A DNA stretch of 64,000 nucleotides. Source: Mesostigma viride (lineage: Eukaryota; Streptophyta; Mesostigmatophyceae; Mesostigmatales; Mesostigmataceae). This document shows positions 55,538-64,000 of the stretch, piece by piece (position 1 is the stretch's first letter; every line of letters begins with the position of its first letter). The notes under the pieces were generated by a model. That model saw nothing but the letters and a program-made list of their open reading frames with translations. It was not told the DNA's origin and did no database searches. The DNA is taken from the NCBI GenBank assembly GCA_009746045.1, contig RPFO01000406.1, positions 3,221,701 to 3,285,700 of the forward strand, read 5' to 3'. A program made the translations under genes and the position numbers.

Positions 55538-56213
55538 TATGTCCGTAGGCTGGCAGTCAAGCAACAGGCCTTGTTCAGAGTATCACGAGCAGCCTGCTGA
55601 CTGCGCCGCTATACTGTACTTGACTCACTTAAGATAGCAAGCCTGGATATGAATAGTAAACTGCATTCCCATGGATTCCCTAGATTATGCTATGCAGTTA
55701 GAGTCATAGTAGTATAGAATAGTTCCAGCAGGAGCCTGGGGGCGTTGACCTGAGATGGATTGTGGCGAGTAGTCAGTGTTGGCAGCTGACATGGGTGCAT
55801 GGTATGCCGAGCTAGGAGGATGCTTGAGTATATGGCACGGCATGGTTTAGCTTGTTGACAGTTTACACAGGTTGGGTGGCGCAGGATTGCTTGCGCCATC
55901 AGCATGTGTGCACGGATAGCTAGAAGGACGAGCATTCGGCCATGGAGGTTGTTGTTCATTCAGTTATTCATCAACTTGATGGGATGAACAAGTCAGACAA
56001 ACCTGGTGCACCCCTGTTATGGTGCACTGGTCTCACGGGAGAGATAGTAGGTGTGGCATGGCAGAATGTGGACGTGCGTCTTGTTGGTTTTGCTGACGAG
56101 CGGTTTTAATAATTGTGATATTTACGGACAGGAATTTGTCATCAAATTACACATTTAAATGTATGCGTCTCATTTGAAGCCGAACATGAATTTAATGCTG
56201 TTTCCAAAATTGA
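55538..56213. other. Intergenic, 3' flank of the ALDH gene
   Basis: No gene recognised. The 3' untranslated region and polyadenylation site of ALDH must lie in the left part; no decisive signal was seen. Confidence 0.5.
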
Positions 56214-57168
56214 TTAAGGGGTCCGGACGGACCGGAATTATTTCGCGCCAAAAAATTCGCGCCGGTACCCGGCACGTGAAATTGTGGTGCATAATGCGCG
56301 TAACCCTTGCGCCAAGTTGGCCATGGCGACGTGCGTTAGGTAATAAATGCAGTAATATGGCAATAAGACCGCAGAAAATTATGCAGATGCGTCAAATCAA
56401 AGTTTCATCATGATCTTGCGTAGCCGAAGATGCATTATTGACGAGATCGATGCCATTTTTCATCCGCGTTTGCGAGGGGGTCTGGCCCGGAAATCTTGCC
56501 GTAACGAATAAGCAGCAATACATGCCTACAGCGATAATTACAAAGGTTCTTAGTCCCTAGCGATGCAGAAAGCAACGTTCATTAACGGGGAGATTGAAAA
56601 TGTTAAAGAACCTTTATTTTATTACTTTTCCTCGTCATTTTCGGAAAGAAAACGCCAGGTCCTGCTTTATGCGCTGTCAACCCGTCCATGGGTGGCTGGC
56701 ATTTCTTGCGCGCCTTGTCAGGAAAGATAGCATGCCATTGTACGTCTATTATCCAGTGGTTACCCCCGAAGTCTATTGCGTTTAGAAATCCCTTTATTCT
56801 AAGCTTTCAGCACGGTTTCCTGGAAGGGTGCGTTGTTTTGTTCGCCGCTTGCTGCATGCACGTCTCTAGTTTTCCGGCAGCTTTCAACCGATTCGCTTAC
56901 GTTATGCGTGGCAAGCTCTGAAATCCTGTCTAGGATAGATTTGGGTAATATCAAGGTAAGCTGCTACGTTAATGTAATGATATATGGAAGGATTTGGATG
57001 GCAGAGTGCTTATATTGCATATTCAACACGTACCCCGGCATGCCTCGAGGGCGGCATGCAACAAGCTGGCGAGCATATGAACCGTGCGTCTCAACGTGCT
57101 GGGAAACAAGGTGGCTATACTTCTCTTGCTGGCCATGCTTTGTATATGTGTAAGCTATGCTTACGTGT

Positions 57169-59207
57169 CACGAGCCACGAGGTGGTGCCACGAGCCACGA
57201 GCCACGAGGTAGCCATGGCTGTCGGAGCTCATAACTTTCACGTTTGAGCCCCGAATTCAGCTGTGAATATCACAATCGCTTCGTCTTTCTTAGACGCACA
57301 TGCTGATATAATTTTCCAAAGCTATAACGCACTATATGGCGAATAAACGCGCCTCGACGCAACGCAGCCTGGCGGCTGCGCTCGGCAATGAAAATACGTC
57401 TGCAGCTCCGGCTGCAGCTTCGCCATCAGGGCCGGAAGGCAGTGCTGCCACTAGTCGCGCACTGGTGGTCGTCCAGCACCCCCCCGGGCTTCCTGCCTCG
57501 CCTTCAGCCTCGCCTGAGCCAAAACGCAGCCGCCCAGCCGAACCGAGCTGGTCTGAGCGCGATTTTGACGTTGACGGGATATTTTCCACCTTCAACACCT
57601 TCAACGATCACAGACCCAGCTATTTCGACATGCCACCCCTCAAGCTACTGGAGTTCGTGTTTTATGGGTCATACGCCTCCCTTCTCGACCTGTGCCAACG
57701 CCTTCAACAATGCTACCGCTTCCGCAATGGACCTGACGGCCGGTTCACAATGCGACAACAATCTGAGAACCTGGCCAGCTGGTCTCGCCCCCGTCTTCAG
57801 ATCGGCGCCCTCTTTTCCATCCTTGACCGCTCTGTCACGGACCTCTGGACCCCCTCCCCCTTGACCGAATCCACCTTCCTCTTCCACCTCCAAGCAACCA
57901 TCTCACAGCACGTGACGCCCCTAGCCGCAGATGTGGCGGCAATGGGCGGCACGCTGGCTGCTGAGCTCCCCACCATCTCCACCGCCACTTCCAGCCTCCT
58001 TGCCTCCTCCACCGCCACCACCCCCACCTCCGACGCCATCACCGCCCAGCTCCGTGACATCGACCAGCGTCTTAAGGACAACGCCATCGCTATCGAGGTT
58101 CTGCAGAACACCGCAGGCCTCACCGCCCAGGCGGTGAAGGACATTGCCGCCAAGCCAGCCCCGGCTGGCCTGGCCGGCGATGCTCCTCCCATCACCACAT
58201 GGGCGGACATGCTTAAGCAACATACCACCTCCACCACCTCCGCCGTCGCAGCCCAGCTTCAACAGCAGACGCTTGACCTCCGCGAGGAGGCCGAGCTCGC
58301 CAAGCGCAGCCTCAACGTCATTGTCAAGAACGTACTTCAAGATGGAGGAAGGTGAGAATTCCGAGAAGCTTTTGCGTGCGTTTGAGAGAGAAATCCTTGG
58401 TCGCATGGGCCTTAACGGTGAGATCGAGCTGGCCGCCCACCGCCTTCCCCGCGCGCGGGGTAAGGCAGGGCCGCCCCCGCTCCTTCTCACCTTTAAGACC
58501 CCGGCGGACAAGATTTCTTTTCTCAGACGCCGCAAGCGGCTCGAGAAGACTCTCTTCACCCTTGATGACGACTTGACCCTGGCGCAGCAACAACGGCGAC
58601 GGGAGCTATGGCCGACCTACCTCCAGCTCCGGCAGACCAAGGCGGGACAGCCGGTGTACTGGAAGGGGGCGGCCATCTACGTCGGCCATAAGCCCTGGCT
58701 GGCGACCCCCCCCCCCCCGCGGCCCCAGCGACTCCAGACGCCCCAGCTTAGGGGAATATAGCAGTAGTAGTGTAGTAGAATAGATAGACCGTGGCCATGT
58801 ACATGTACGCCTCCTAGAGGCACTATCTCAGCTAAGCCACGCGCTTTACTTCATCATGTACATGTGTGCCTATTATGAGCCACACCCCAGATGATGCCTA
58901 GCTTTATTTAGTTCTGTTGTGCCTATGCAGGGAATAACTCTCTGCTGAGACGCCATGCCCTAGCTTCTTTGTATAGCTATGCTGATCTTCCCCCCCCATG
59001 ACAGGCTCCCCCTTCGCTGGGCATAGCTTGAAGATCATGGGGATGCCAGTGCCCTGGTGCACCTAGAGCAAGGGTCCTTTACATCCCCACCCTTGCAGGA
59101 AGTAGCTTAGGATGTATGATAGGCCATACGCCCCCTCTCAAGGGCTATGTGCTACATATACTCCCAACGGAGTTATGTTACAATTCAATTCAATTCAATT
59201 CAATTCA
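57169..59207 (+). mobile_element. Full-length ORF1-only retroelement, 2039 bp, 12-bp TSD
   Basis: ATGCTTACGTGT is duplicated at 57157-57168 and 59208-59219. Structure: leader with short CACGAGCCACGAGG repeats, a GACGCACATGCTGATATAAT module before ORF1, ORF1 57336-58761, then a 3' noncoding region with family D end (ACTCCCAACGGAGTTATGTT) and an (AATTC)n tail. No ORF2, endonuclease or RT lies inside. Confidence 0.92.
57336..58761 (+). pseudogene. LINE-type ORF1 protein with one 4-bp frameshifting insertion
   Basis: Opens MANKRASTQRSLAAALGNEN and stays in frame to about 58335, then continues one frame over to a stop at 58759-58761. Domains in order: low-complexity N terminus; LKLLEFVFYGSYASLLDLC; a helical region with heptad-like spacing (AQLRDIDQRLKDNAIAIEVL, LREEAELAKRSLN); an RRM-like stretch (EREILGRMGLNGEIELAAHR, LLTFKTPADKISFLRRRKRL); and a C terminus with LTLAQQQRRRELWPTYLQLR and VYWKGAAIYV. 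This is the layout of L1-type ORF1p, a trimeric RNA-binding chaperone. The minus-strand relative has AAGAACTTCGACATGG where this copy has AAGAACGTACTTCAAGATGG, so about four bases were gained. Apart from this the frame is intact. Confidence 0.85.
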
Positions 59208-60639
59208 ATGCTTACGTGTGTGTTCTCTTTAGATTTGTGGATCACAGCCACTATGCATCACAATCAATGTGCTCTCAAGGATGCTAGCCATGCTTATGAG
59301 GATGGCTGCAAGCCATTTCTCTTATGGCTTTGCTGTATTTCGTGTTTGCGCTTACAGTTCTGTTTTGTTGGTTGGTTTTTGAACGGGGTGATGTGAACCT
59401 GCAGGGTTAGAACATTGTGTTATTATTGCTGGTTGATTGAGGCATCATCCTCTACTCTAAGTCAGCATAGCACGTGTATATGAGCATGCTGTTTATGCAC
59501 CTTATTGTTGAGCATGGTTTACAACCATGGTGAGGTGTGGGGTGTGGCTAGCATGTACGAGTCACCCATCTAATCCCACACGTTTCTGTTGCTATTGAAC
59601 GTTGCTTGGGCCTCTAAACATTTCTGTTATTACCAATGAAGATTGCCAACTATGCTACCATAGTGTGGTGCTGCATGCTATGAATGACCTCTCTAGTACT
59701 CAAGGCTCATGCTCAGCTTGATCCTGCATTTGGTGGCTGTTTGTATAACTCAATTGGCAGCCGTCTATGTTAGGATTCTGATGATTTGTGGTGGGCAGGT
59801 GATGAAAAGGGTTATGTTTGAGCTCATGCCAGTCTATACTAGGGTTGAGGGGTGGCAGTTGAGGACACTAGTTTATGCCATCAGTCTAGCTCAGAATGCA
59901 TGACCTGAATTTTGATTCCAAGATAGTAGTTTGCATGATAAATAACTTGCTGGCACCTTGTTTGCCCCACTTGGTGGTGGGCAAGGTTGTGATTGGTGCA
60001 GCCATTTGGCATAAAACCGTATTTTCGTGCATTTTTTTTTTTCATACAAAAGTGATGGCTGTTCACATACGTGGTCAGAATGAGCTGAAAATTGGTGCCA
60101 TTGATATTCCCTCCCTGTGGAAGTTATTTTTATCTCCCTGGGCCCAACCCATGCGTATTTGATTTGATTTTTTTTTTTTAGACTAGTCACAAAAAAGACG
60201 TATTTTTCGGTAAACTGCATAAGTATGCCCAGACGTGCGATTTTGGTGCTGCAAATTAGCTCCATTCTTTGGTCTGGGTGGGTATTTGACAAAAATATGG
60301 TGTTTGGTACACAAGTGTGGGGGGGTTGTCCTAGGCAATCCGTGCTTTTAGGGGGTGTGCGCGCCAAAAAAAGCTCCCTGCACATGTATTGTGATGGGCC
60401 TTGAACTCAACAAGTAGCCAGATGCATGCCCAAGGGTCATATTTATGGTCCCCCATCATAATTTGCCTTGCCAGCATGGGTATTGAGTGCAAAACATGTG
60501 TATTCAATTTGGGGGGGGGCAGGTCCGTCCGGACCCCTTAAGCATTGCGACTAGGTAAATCCGCCATAAATTTACTACGGTATGTCCGCATATGCCCTGG
60601 CAGGCACCCCCTGCATGCGCCACCCCAGCAACCCCAGTC

Positions 60640-61330
60640 TAGGGAATCCATACCAGTAGTGTAGATTAGTAAGGCTTAGCCTAGCACGTGGCCCACGAGC
60701 ATGTGCGCCCATTATGGCCCCCATGGATGATGCCTTAAGAATTTAGCCACGCTCTGCCTAGGCAGAGAGTCACTCTCTGCTGAGAATTAATTAATTAATT
60801 AATTAATTAATTAATTAATTAATTAATTAATTAATTAATTAATTAATTAATTAATTAATTAATTAATTAGACTCGTGCTCCCGTTGGGGAGTCACGGAGC
60901 ATTAACCCCGATCTGCTGAGAAGCCATGCCCTAGCTTTTGTATAGCCATGACATGATCGATCTTCCACCCCATGCCAGTAGTAGGGGTTGAGCGAGCGGA
61001 GCTGGGCCCATGAATGCAGGCCAGGCCGATGCGGCCGGGTTTCCATATCAAGGAGACAACCAGCGCAGGCCAGAAATCGGGAGCGCTATGGACTCCCCAT
61101 GGATGCTGCATTAAGAATTTAGCCAAGCTCGATCTGCCTAGGCAGAGAGTCACTCTCTGCTGAGAAGCCATGCCCTAGCTTTTGTATAGCCATGACATGA
61201 TCGATCTTCCACCCCATGCCAGTAGGGGTTGAGCGAGCGGAGCTGGGCCCATGCATGCAGGCCAGGCCGATGCGGGTTTCCATATCATTGAGGAGACAAC
61301 CAGCGCAGGCCAGAAATCGGGTTCCCATAT
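60640..61330. repeat. Tandem duplication (~235-bp unit) of family D-like 3' noncoding sequence
   Basis: The block from TTAAGAATTTAGCCA to GCGCAGGCCAGAAATCGGG occurs at about 60732-61080 (interrupted by a family A insertion) and again at about 61106-61320. It resembles the 3' noncoding region at 58890-58990. Confidence 0.8.
60787..60912 (-). mobile_element. Family A terminal piece, 126 bp, 10-bp TSD
   Basis: CTGCTGAGAA flanks it at 60777-60786 and 60913-60922. About 83 bp is pure TTAA repeat and about 43 bp is the hairpin end (GCATTAACCCCGAT). The second unit of the tandem duplication keeps the empty site at about 61157-61168. Confidence 0.92.
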
Positions 61331-61399
61331 CGTCGGCTGCCGGTGGGGGAGCATGCTCCCCATGCAGCAGCTTGAAGCGCTCACGGAACGGGACCTCCG

Positions 61400-62850
61400 T
61401 CCCAATCTAGCAACGTGCAGCGGCCCGGTGGCCGGCGGGCAACTGCTGGTAGCGCAACAATTACCATGGCCTCAGTTTTGACGCTAATTTCCAGCCCTAC
61501 CGCCCGCGCCTCGATCCAAGCCCGAACAGTCCAGCCAGGTCTGAATGTGCTCGGGGGGCTTGATGAGTGAGGGTGGTGTATTCCGCATAAATCAGGTCGG
61601 ATAGGCGGTTACTAACCAGGGCCACCGCCGCTGATTCGCGATCGTAAAGGATGTCCAATTAGCCAGGCTTGAACCCCTTAAGAGCGGTAAAGCGCACACG
61701 TGCCTGGCGCATATGACGTGATCAACGACATTGAAACATGAACAGGTATGCCAGGGGACAAGACACAACCTTGCCACACCCCGCGTGGTTTAATAAGGGG
61801 GTTCCAATGCCGGAATAGTGGGGTGGTGCCTTCCGCAATCCGCACTAGCTAAGCTGCCTGTGATCCCTTGAATACAGCCGGCGAATGGCAGCAATAAATG
61901 CTGGCGGCACGCGAATTCCAGAGCTACTAGGATGGCCCAAAGAGCCTCGCTGCGTTCCATTTTCAGAGTAGGATATGCTGCTCATGTCCGCAATGAGGAC
62001 CTGTACCAGGGCATGCCATATCAGTATCACCAGCACCATTAAGCAGCGGCGCCTGCAGCTCGTAGACGTAGGGCACCTAGCTCGCACCAACCGCCAGGTA
62101 GACACCTCGTGAACGTGGCCCCCCCGCAGGACTGCGACCAGCTCAGCCTGGCCGGCACCTCCTGACGTGGGCCGGGCCCCCTAATGTTAGACGCCGCAAG
62201 GCCCGCACCTTCAAAGAACAGCTAGTAGAGGACATGGGGGGCCTAGGCCTCTCCGTGATTTGGAAGAAGATGATGGACAAGGCCAAGTGGGCCCAGGTCA
62301 GGCATAGAGGACAACGAGCCCCCCCCTGTGGGGAAGCGCCCGCGTGTGCAAGCCGGCCGTGGGAGGCACGCCAGTGCTGTATAGATAGATGTTGGTGTTA
62401 GTCATGCTGTTAGATAGATGTCGTAGGTAGCTGATGTAGATAGCTTAGACCGTTAGGACTGTTTGCACCCACCCATCCACCCATCGGGGTTGATGCTCCG
62501 TGACTCCCCAACGGGAGCACGAGTCTAATTCATTAATTAATTAATTAAAGAGCCTCCCGCCCAGAGGATCGTGTCGAATTAAGCCTTGATATAGTCGGCA
62601 AAAATGAAGAGCAGCGGGAAAAATCAGGGCAAAGGCGACGCACCTCCTCCACCAGCCGGCGCGCGACAAATAGTAACAACCATGACAGTGTTACCGCCAC
62701 GATCGACGGAAACCCATCTGAGACTCACCCAGGTGTGGGTCCATCGCAGCACGGAGCCTGTGCAGCATCATGCGCATGAAGACCTTCAGCGTGGCCTGCT
62801 CTGGAGGCATGGACACCCCGAGAGTCACCGGGGGCTGACGTACTCAGATC
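61400..62850 (-). pseudogene. LINE RT-domain pseudogene, interrupted by a family A LINE
   Basis: Minus-strand pieces in order: LKVFMRMMLHRLRAAMDPHL near 62790-62730, FADYIKA then FDTIL (motif A region, one stop) near 62590, and across the insertion GSLGHPSSSGIRVPPAFIAA then IRRLYSRDH. A decayed RGVRQGCVLSPG-like block near 61770 and a YADD-like relic near 61600 follow. Multiple frameshifts and stops. Same RT lineage as 21489-22370. Confidence 0.75.
61949..62546 (+). mobile_element. 5'-truncated family A LINE, 598 bp, 10-bp TSD
   Basis: AAAGAGCCTC flanks it at 61939-61948 and 62547-62556. It contains KQRRLQLV and GHLARTNRQVDTS, then the CTTCAAAGAACAGCTAGTAG segment seen also at 9064, a short CCACCCATCCACCCATC run, the hairpin and a TTAA tail. 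Removing it restores the RT reading of the host. Confidence 0.92.
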
Positions 62851-62879
62851 TAGACCGGCATGCGGCAGCTGCGGGCTTC

Positions 62880-63836
62880 TTCAGTTGCTCTCGATACTAC
62901 TGGGACGCACTACATTGATCGTGTGCATGCCGGGTGGCCAGCAGAACCATGTACAAACGGTTCCTCTATCTATCTCAGTCCATACTGCTTTCCTCATGGT
63001 GCAGGTGTGCCGTGTGCCGGCCTTGGTTCGATCGGTACGGTCTTCAGTTTCCCCACTCGATCCACCATCAAGCGTGGGGACGCAGATGGGGCCGCCCTCT
63101 ATTTCCCCAACTGAACCACCGGCCCGACATTACCGTGCTGGACTACGATGGGCAGGGTTGCCACCTGCTCATTGATGTCTCCGTGGCTCGGCCGCTTCAG
63201 TTCCAGTCGCCACATCCTCCCGTCCGGGCGGCCGGGCTGTTGATGCCGGCGCTGCTGCCGCTGTGGCCGAGCTCGACAAGTTTGCTTCCCGCTATGGCAA
63301 TGTGGGGCCCCAAGCACCGGGTCATCCCCTTTGTCCTTGAGGAGCCAGTTCAGGGCCATGGGCCCATGAAGACGGCGGAGTTTTTTCATGAGTCATGCTG
63401 CCACTGGCTCGCTGAGCGGCGGCCGGGAAGACCGCCTCGACCTCGAGGGTCAGACTGCCCCGGCCCGTCCGTCAGTGGTCTCATGTCCGGACATGGCGGG
63501 TCGTACTTAGTCGCCGGCCGTATTGGCGGCATCGCCTGTCGCGGTCCCGGCCTCGCCCTCACCGACTCATCGCCGGCACGGTCAGTGGCTGATCATGTGT
63601 CGGCCGATTATTCCGCCGCATGCGAGCCGACTTTGACGTTGCGACCGAGGCAGTGTAGCGGGTCACTTCCCCGGCCTGGTGTTGCTGCACAGCAGGGCTG
63701 TTGCCGGATGCGTGTCGGGTGTAGTTTGGTGCGGCTGTCGTTAGTTGTACCTCAGTTGTGCTCAGTGTCAGACTTGATCAATATGATCCTCACTCACTAC
63801 TCCGCAGTACATGATCATGGGCTTGCATCATGATGC
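62880..63836 (+). pseudogene. C-terminal part of a LINE with RPDI...LIDVSVARP motif
   Basis: A long open frame (62934-63833) reads HRPDITVLDYDGQGCHLLID then VSVARPL, and MWGPKHRVIPFVLEEPVQGH, followed by AEFFHESCCHWLAERRPGR. The same blocks occur in decayed form at 25230-26075. The middle (about 63210-63290) is better read in another frame (AELDKFASRYGNVGPQ), so at least two shifts are present. Function is unknown; PD-x15-D resembles nuclease cores but no catalytic Lys could be assigned. It lies head to head with the minus-strand RT pseudogene. Confidence 0.6.
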
Positions 63837-64000
63837 CGCCATGTCGGATTCTTAGGCTGATTATGATTGTCTTGAGGGTTCTTCTTTTCGGGGTTTAATT
63901 TCCTTCTGTTGCATAGTGCCATTCTCACCTCCGTATTTATCATTCTCAATGAAAATGTATGCCGGACGGGACTGTCATTCAGTTAACGTATGTACGCGCT
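63837..64000. other. Unassigned right edge
   Basis: Short stretch after the LINE fragment, probably its 3' noncoding region; nothing else recognised. Confidence 0.4.

Larger units (their letters stand above)
56218..60537. mobile_element. TTAA-flanked inverted-repeat element (piggyBac-like ends), 4.3 kb
   Basis: The ends are perfect 16-bp inverted repeats: GGGGTCCGGACGGACC at 56218-56233 and its reverse complement at 60522-60537. Each is directly flanked by TTAA (56214-56217 and 60538-60541). TTAA target duplication with short G/C-starting inverted ends is typical of piggyBac-type transposons. About 2 kb of the interior is a later retroelement (57169-59207). The rest (56234-57156, 59220-60521) shows no recognisable transposase, so the element is probably non-autonomous. 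Confidence 0.75.

Noticed and set aside
62934..63833. A single intact 299-residue gene
   Set aside because: Only parts of this frame match the paralogous LINE C terminus; the middle is better read in another frame, so it is a pseudogene fragment.

Overview
The window is nuclear DNA of a green alga: a core chlorophyte, probably Chlamydomonadales, although the species cannot be named from sequence alone. Evidence: GC-rich coding third positions, genes split by many short GC-rich introns with GTGAGT/GTACG-type donors, plant-type proteins (an ALDH22-type aldehyde dehydrogenase and an LMBR1-like membrane protein), introns full of minisatellites, a CCCTAAA-type telomere-like tract, and dense non-LTR retrotransposons plus one Ty1/copia-like element.

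Layout. 1-1.9 kb: 5' part of an atypical SDR gene (minus), running off the left edge. 1.9-4.3 kb: no clear gene, but a perfect 39-bp inverted repeat. 4.4-8.9 kb: three-exon EGF/exostosin (GT47) gene (plus). 9-29.8 kb: a nested retroelement cluster. It holds 3' ends of LINEs whose tails are a short hairpin plus (TTAA)n, ORF1-only elements, fragments of ORF2, a 7.85-kb copia-like element with almost identical LTRs, and an interstitial telomere-like tract. 31.1-43.2 kb: LMBR1-like gene (minus, 15 exons reconstructed). 44.2-55.5 kb: ALDH22-type gene (plus, 13 exons reconstructed). These two genes diverge from a 0.93-kb spacer. 56.2-60.5 kb: TTAA-flanked, piggyBac-like inverted-repeat element carrying a full-length ORF1-only retroelement. 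60.5-64 kb: more LINE remains, one split by a LINE with a target-site duplication.

For fourteen insertions I could read the target-site duplication directly: 12 retroelement insertions with TSDs of 6-13 bp (one, at 9812-9874, read through a homopolymer), the LTR element with 5 bp, and the TTAA element. Several uninterrupted target sites survive in related copies within the same window, so much of the nesting order can be reconstructed.

The most unusual signals are: (1) in many introns of the ALDH and LMBR1 genes, degenerate copies of the preceding exon's last bases plus its 5' splice site lie just downstream of the real donor, once as a five-copy 87-bp array; (2) two TSD-bounded elements of about 2.05 kb encode only ORF1, resembling mammalian half-L1 elements; (3) the copia-like element appears to read GAG-IN-PR-RT-RH, with a single in-frame UGA between gag and pol. 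Exon coordinates come from reading splice signals and phases by eye, without transcript data.
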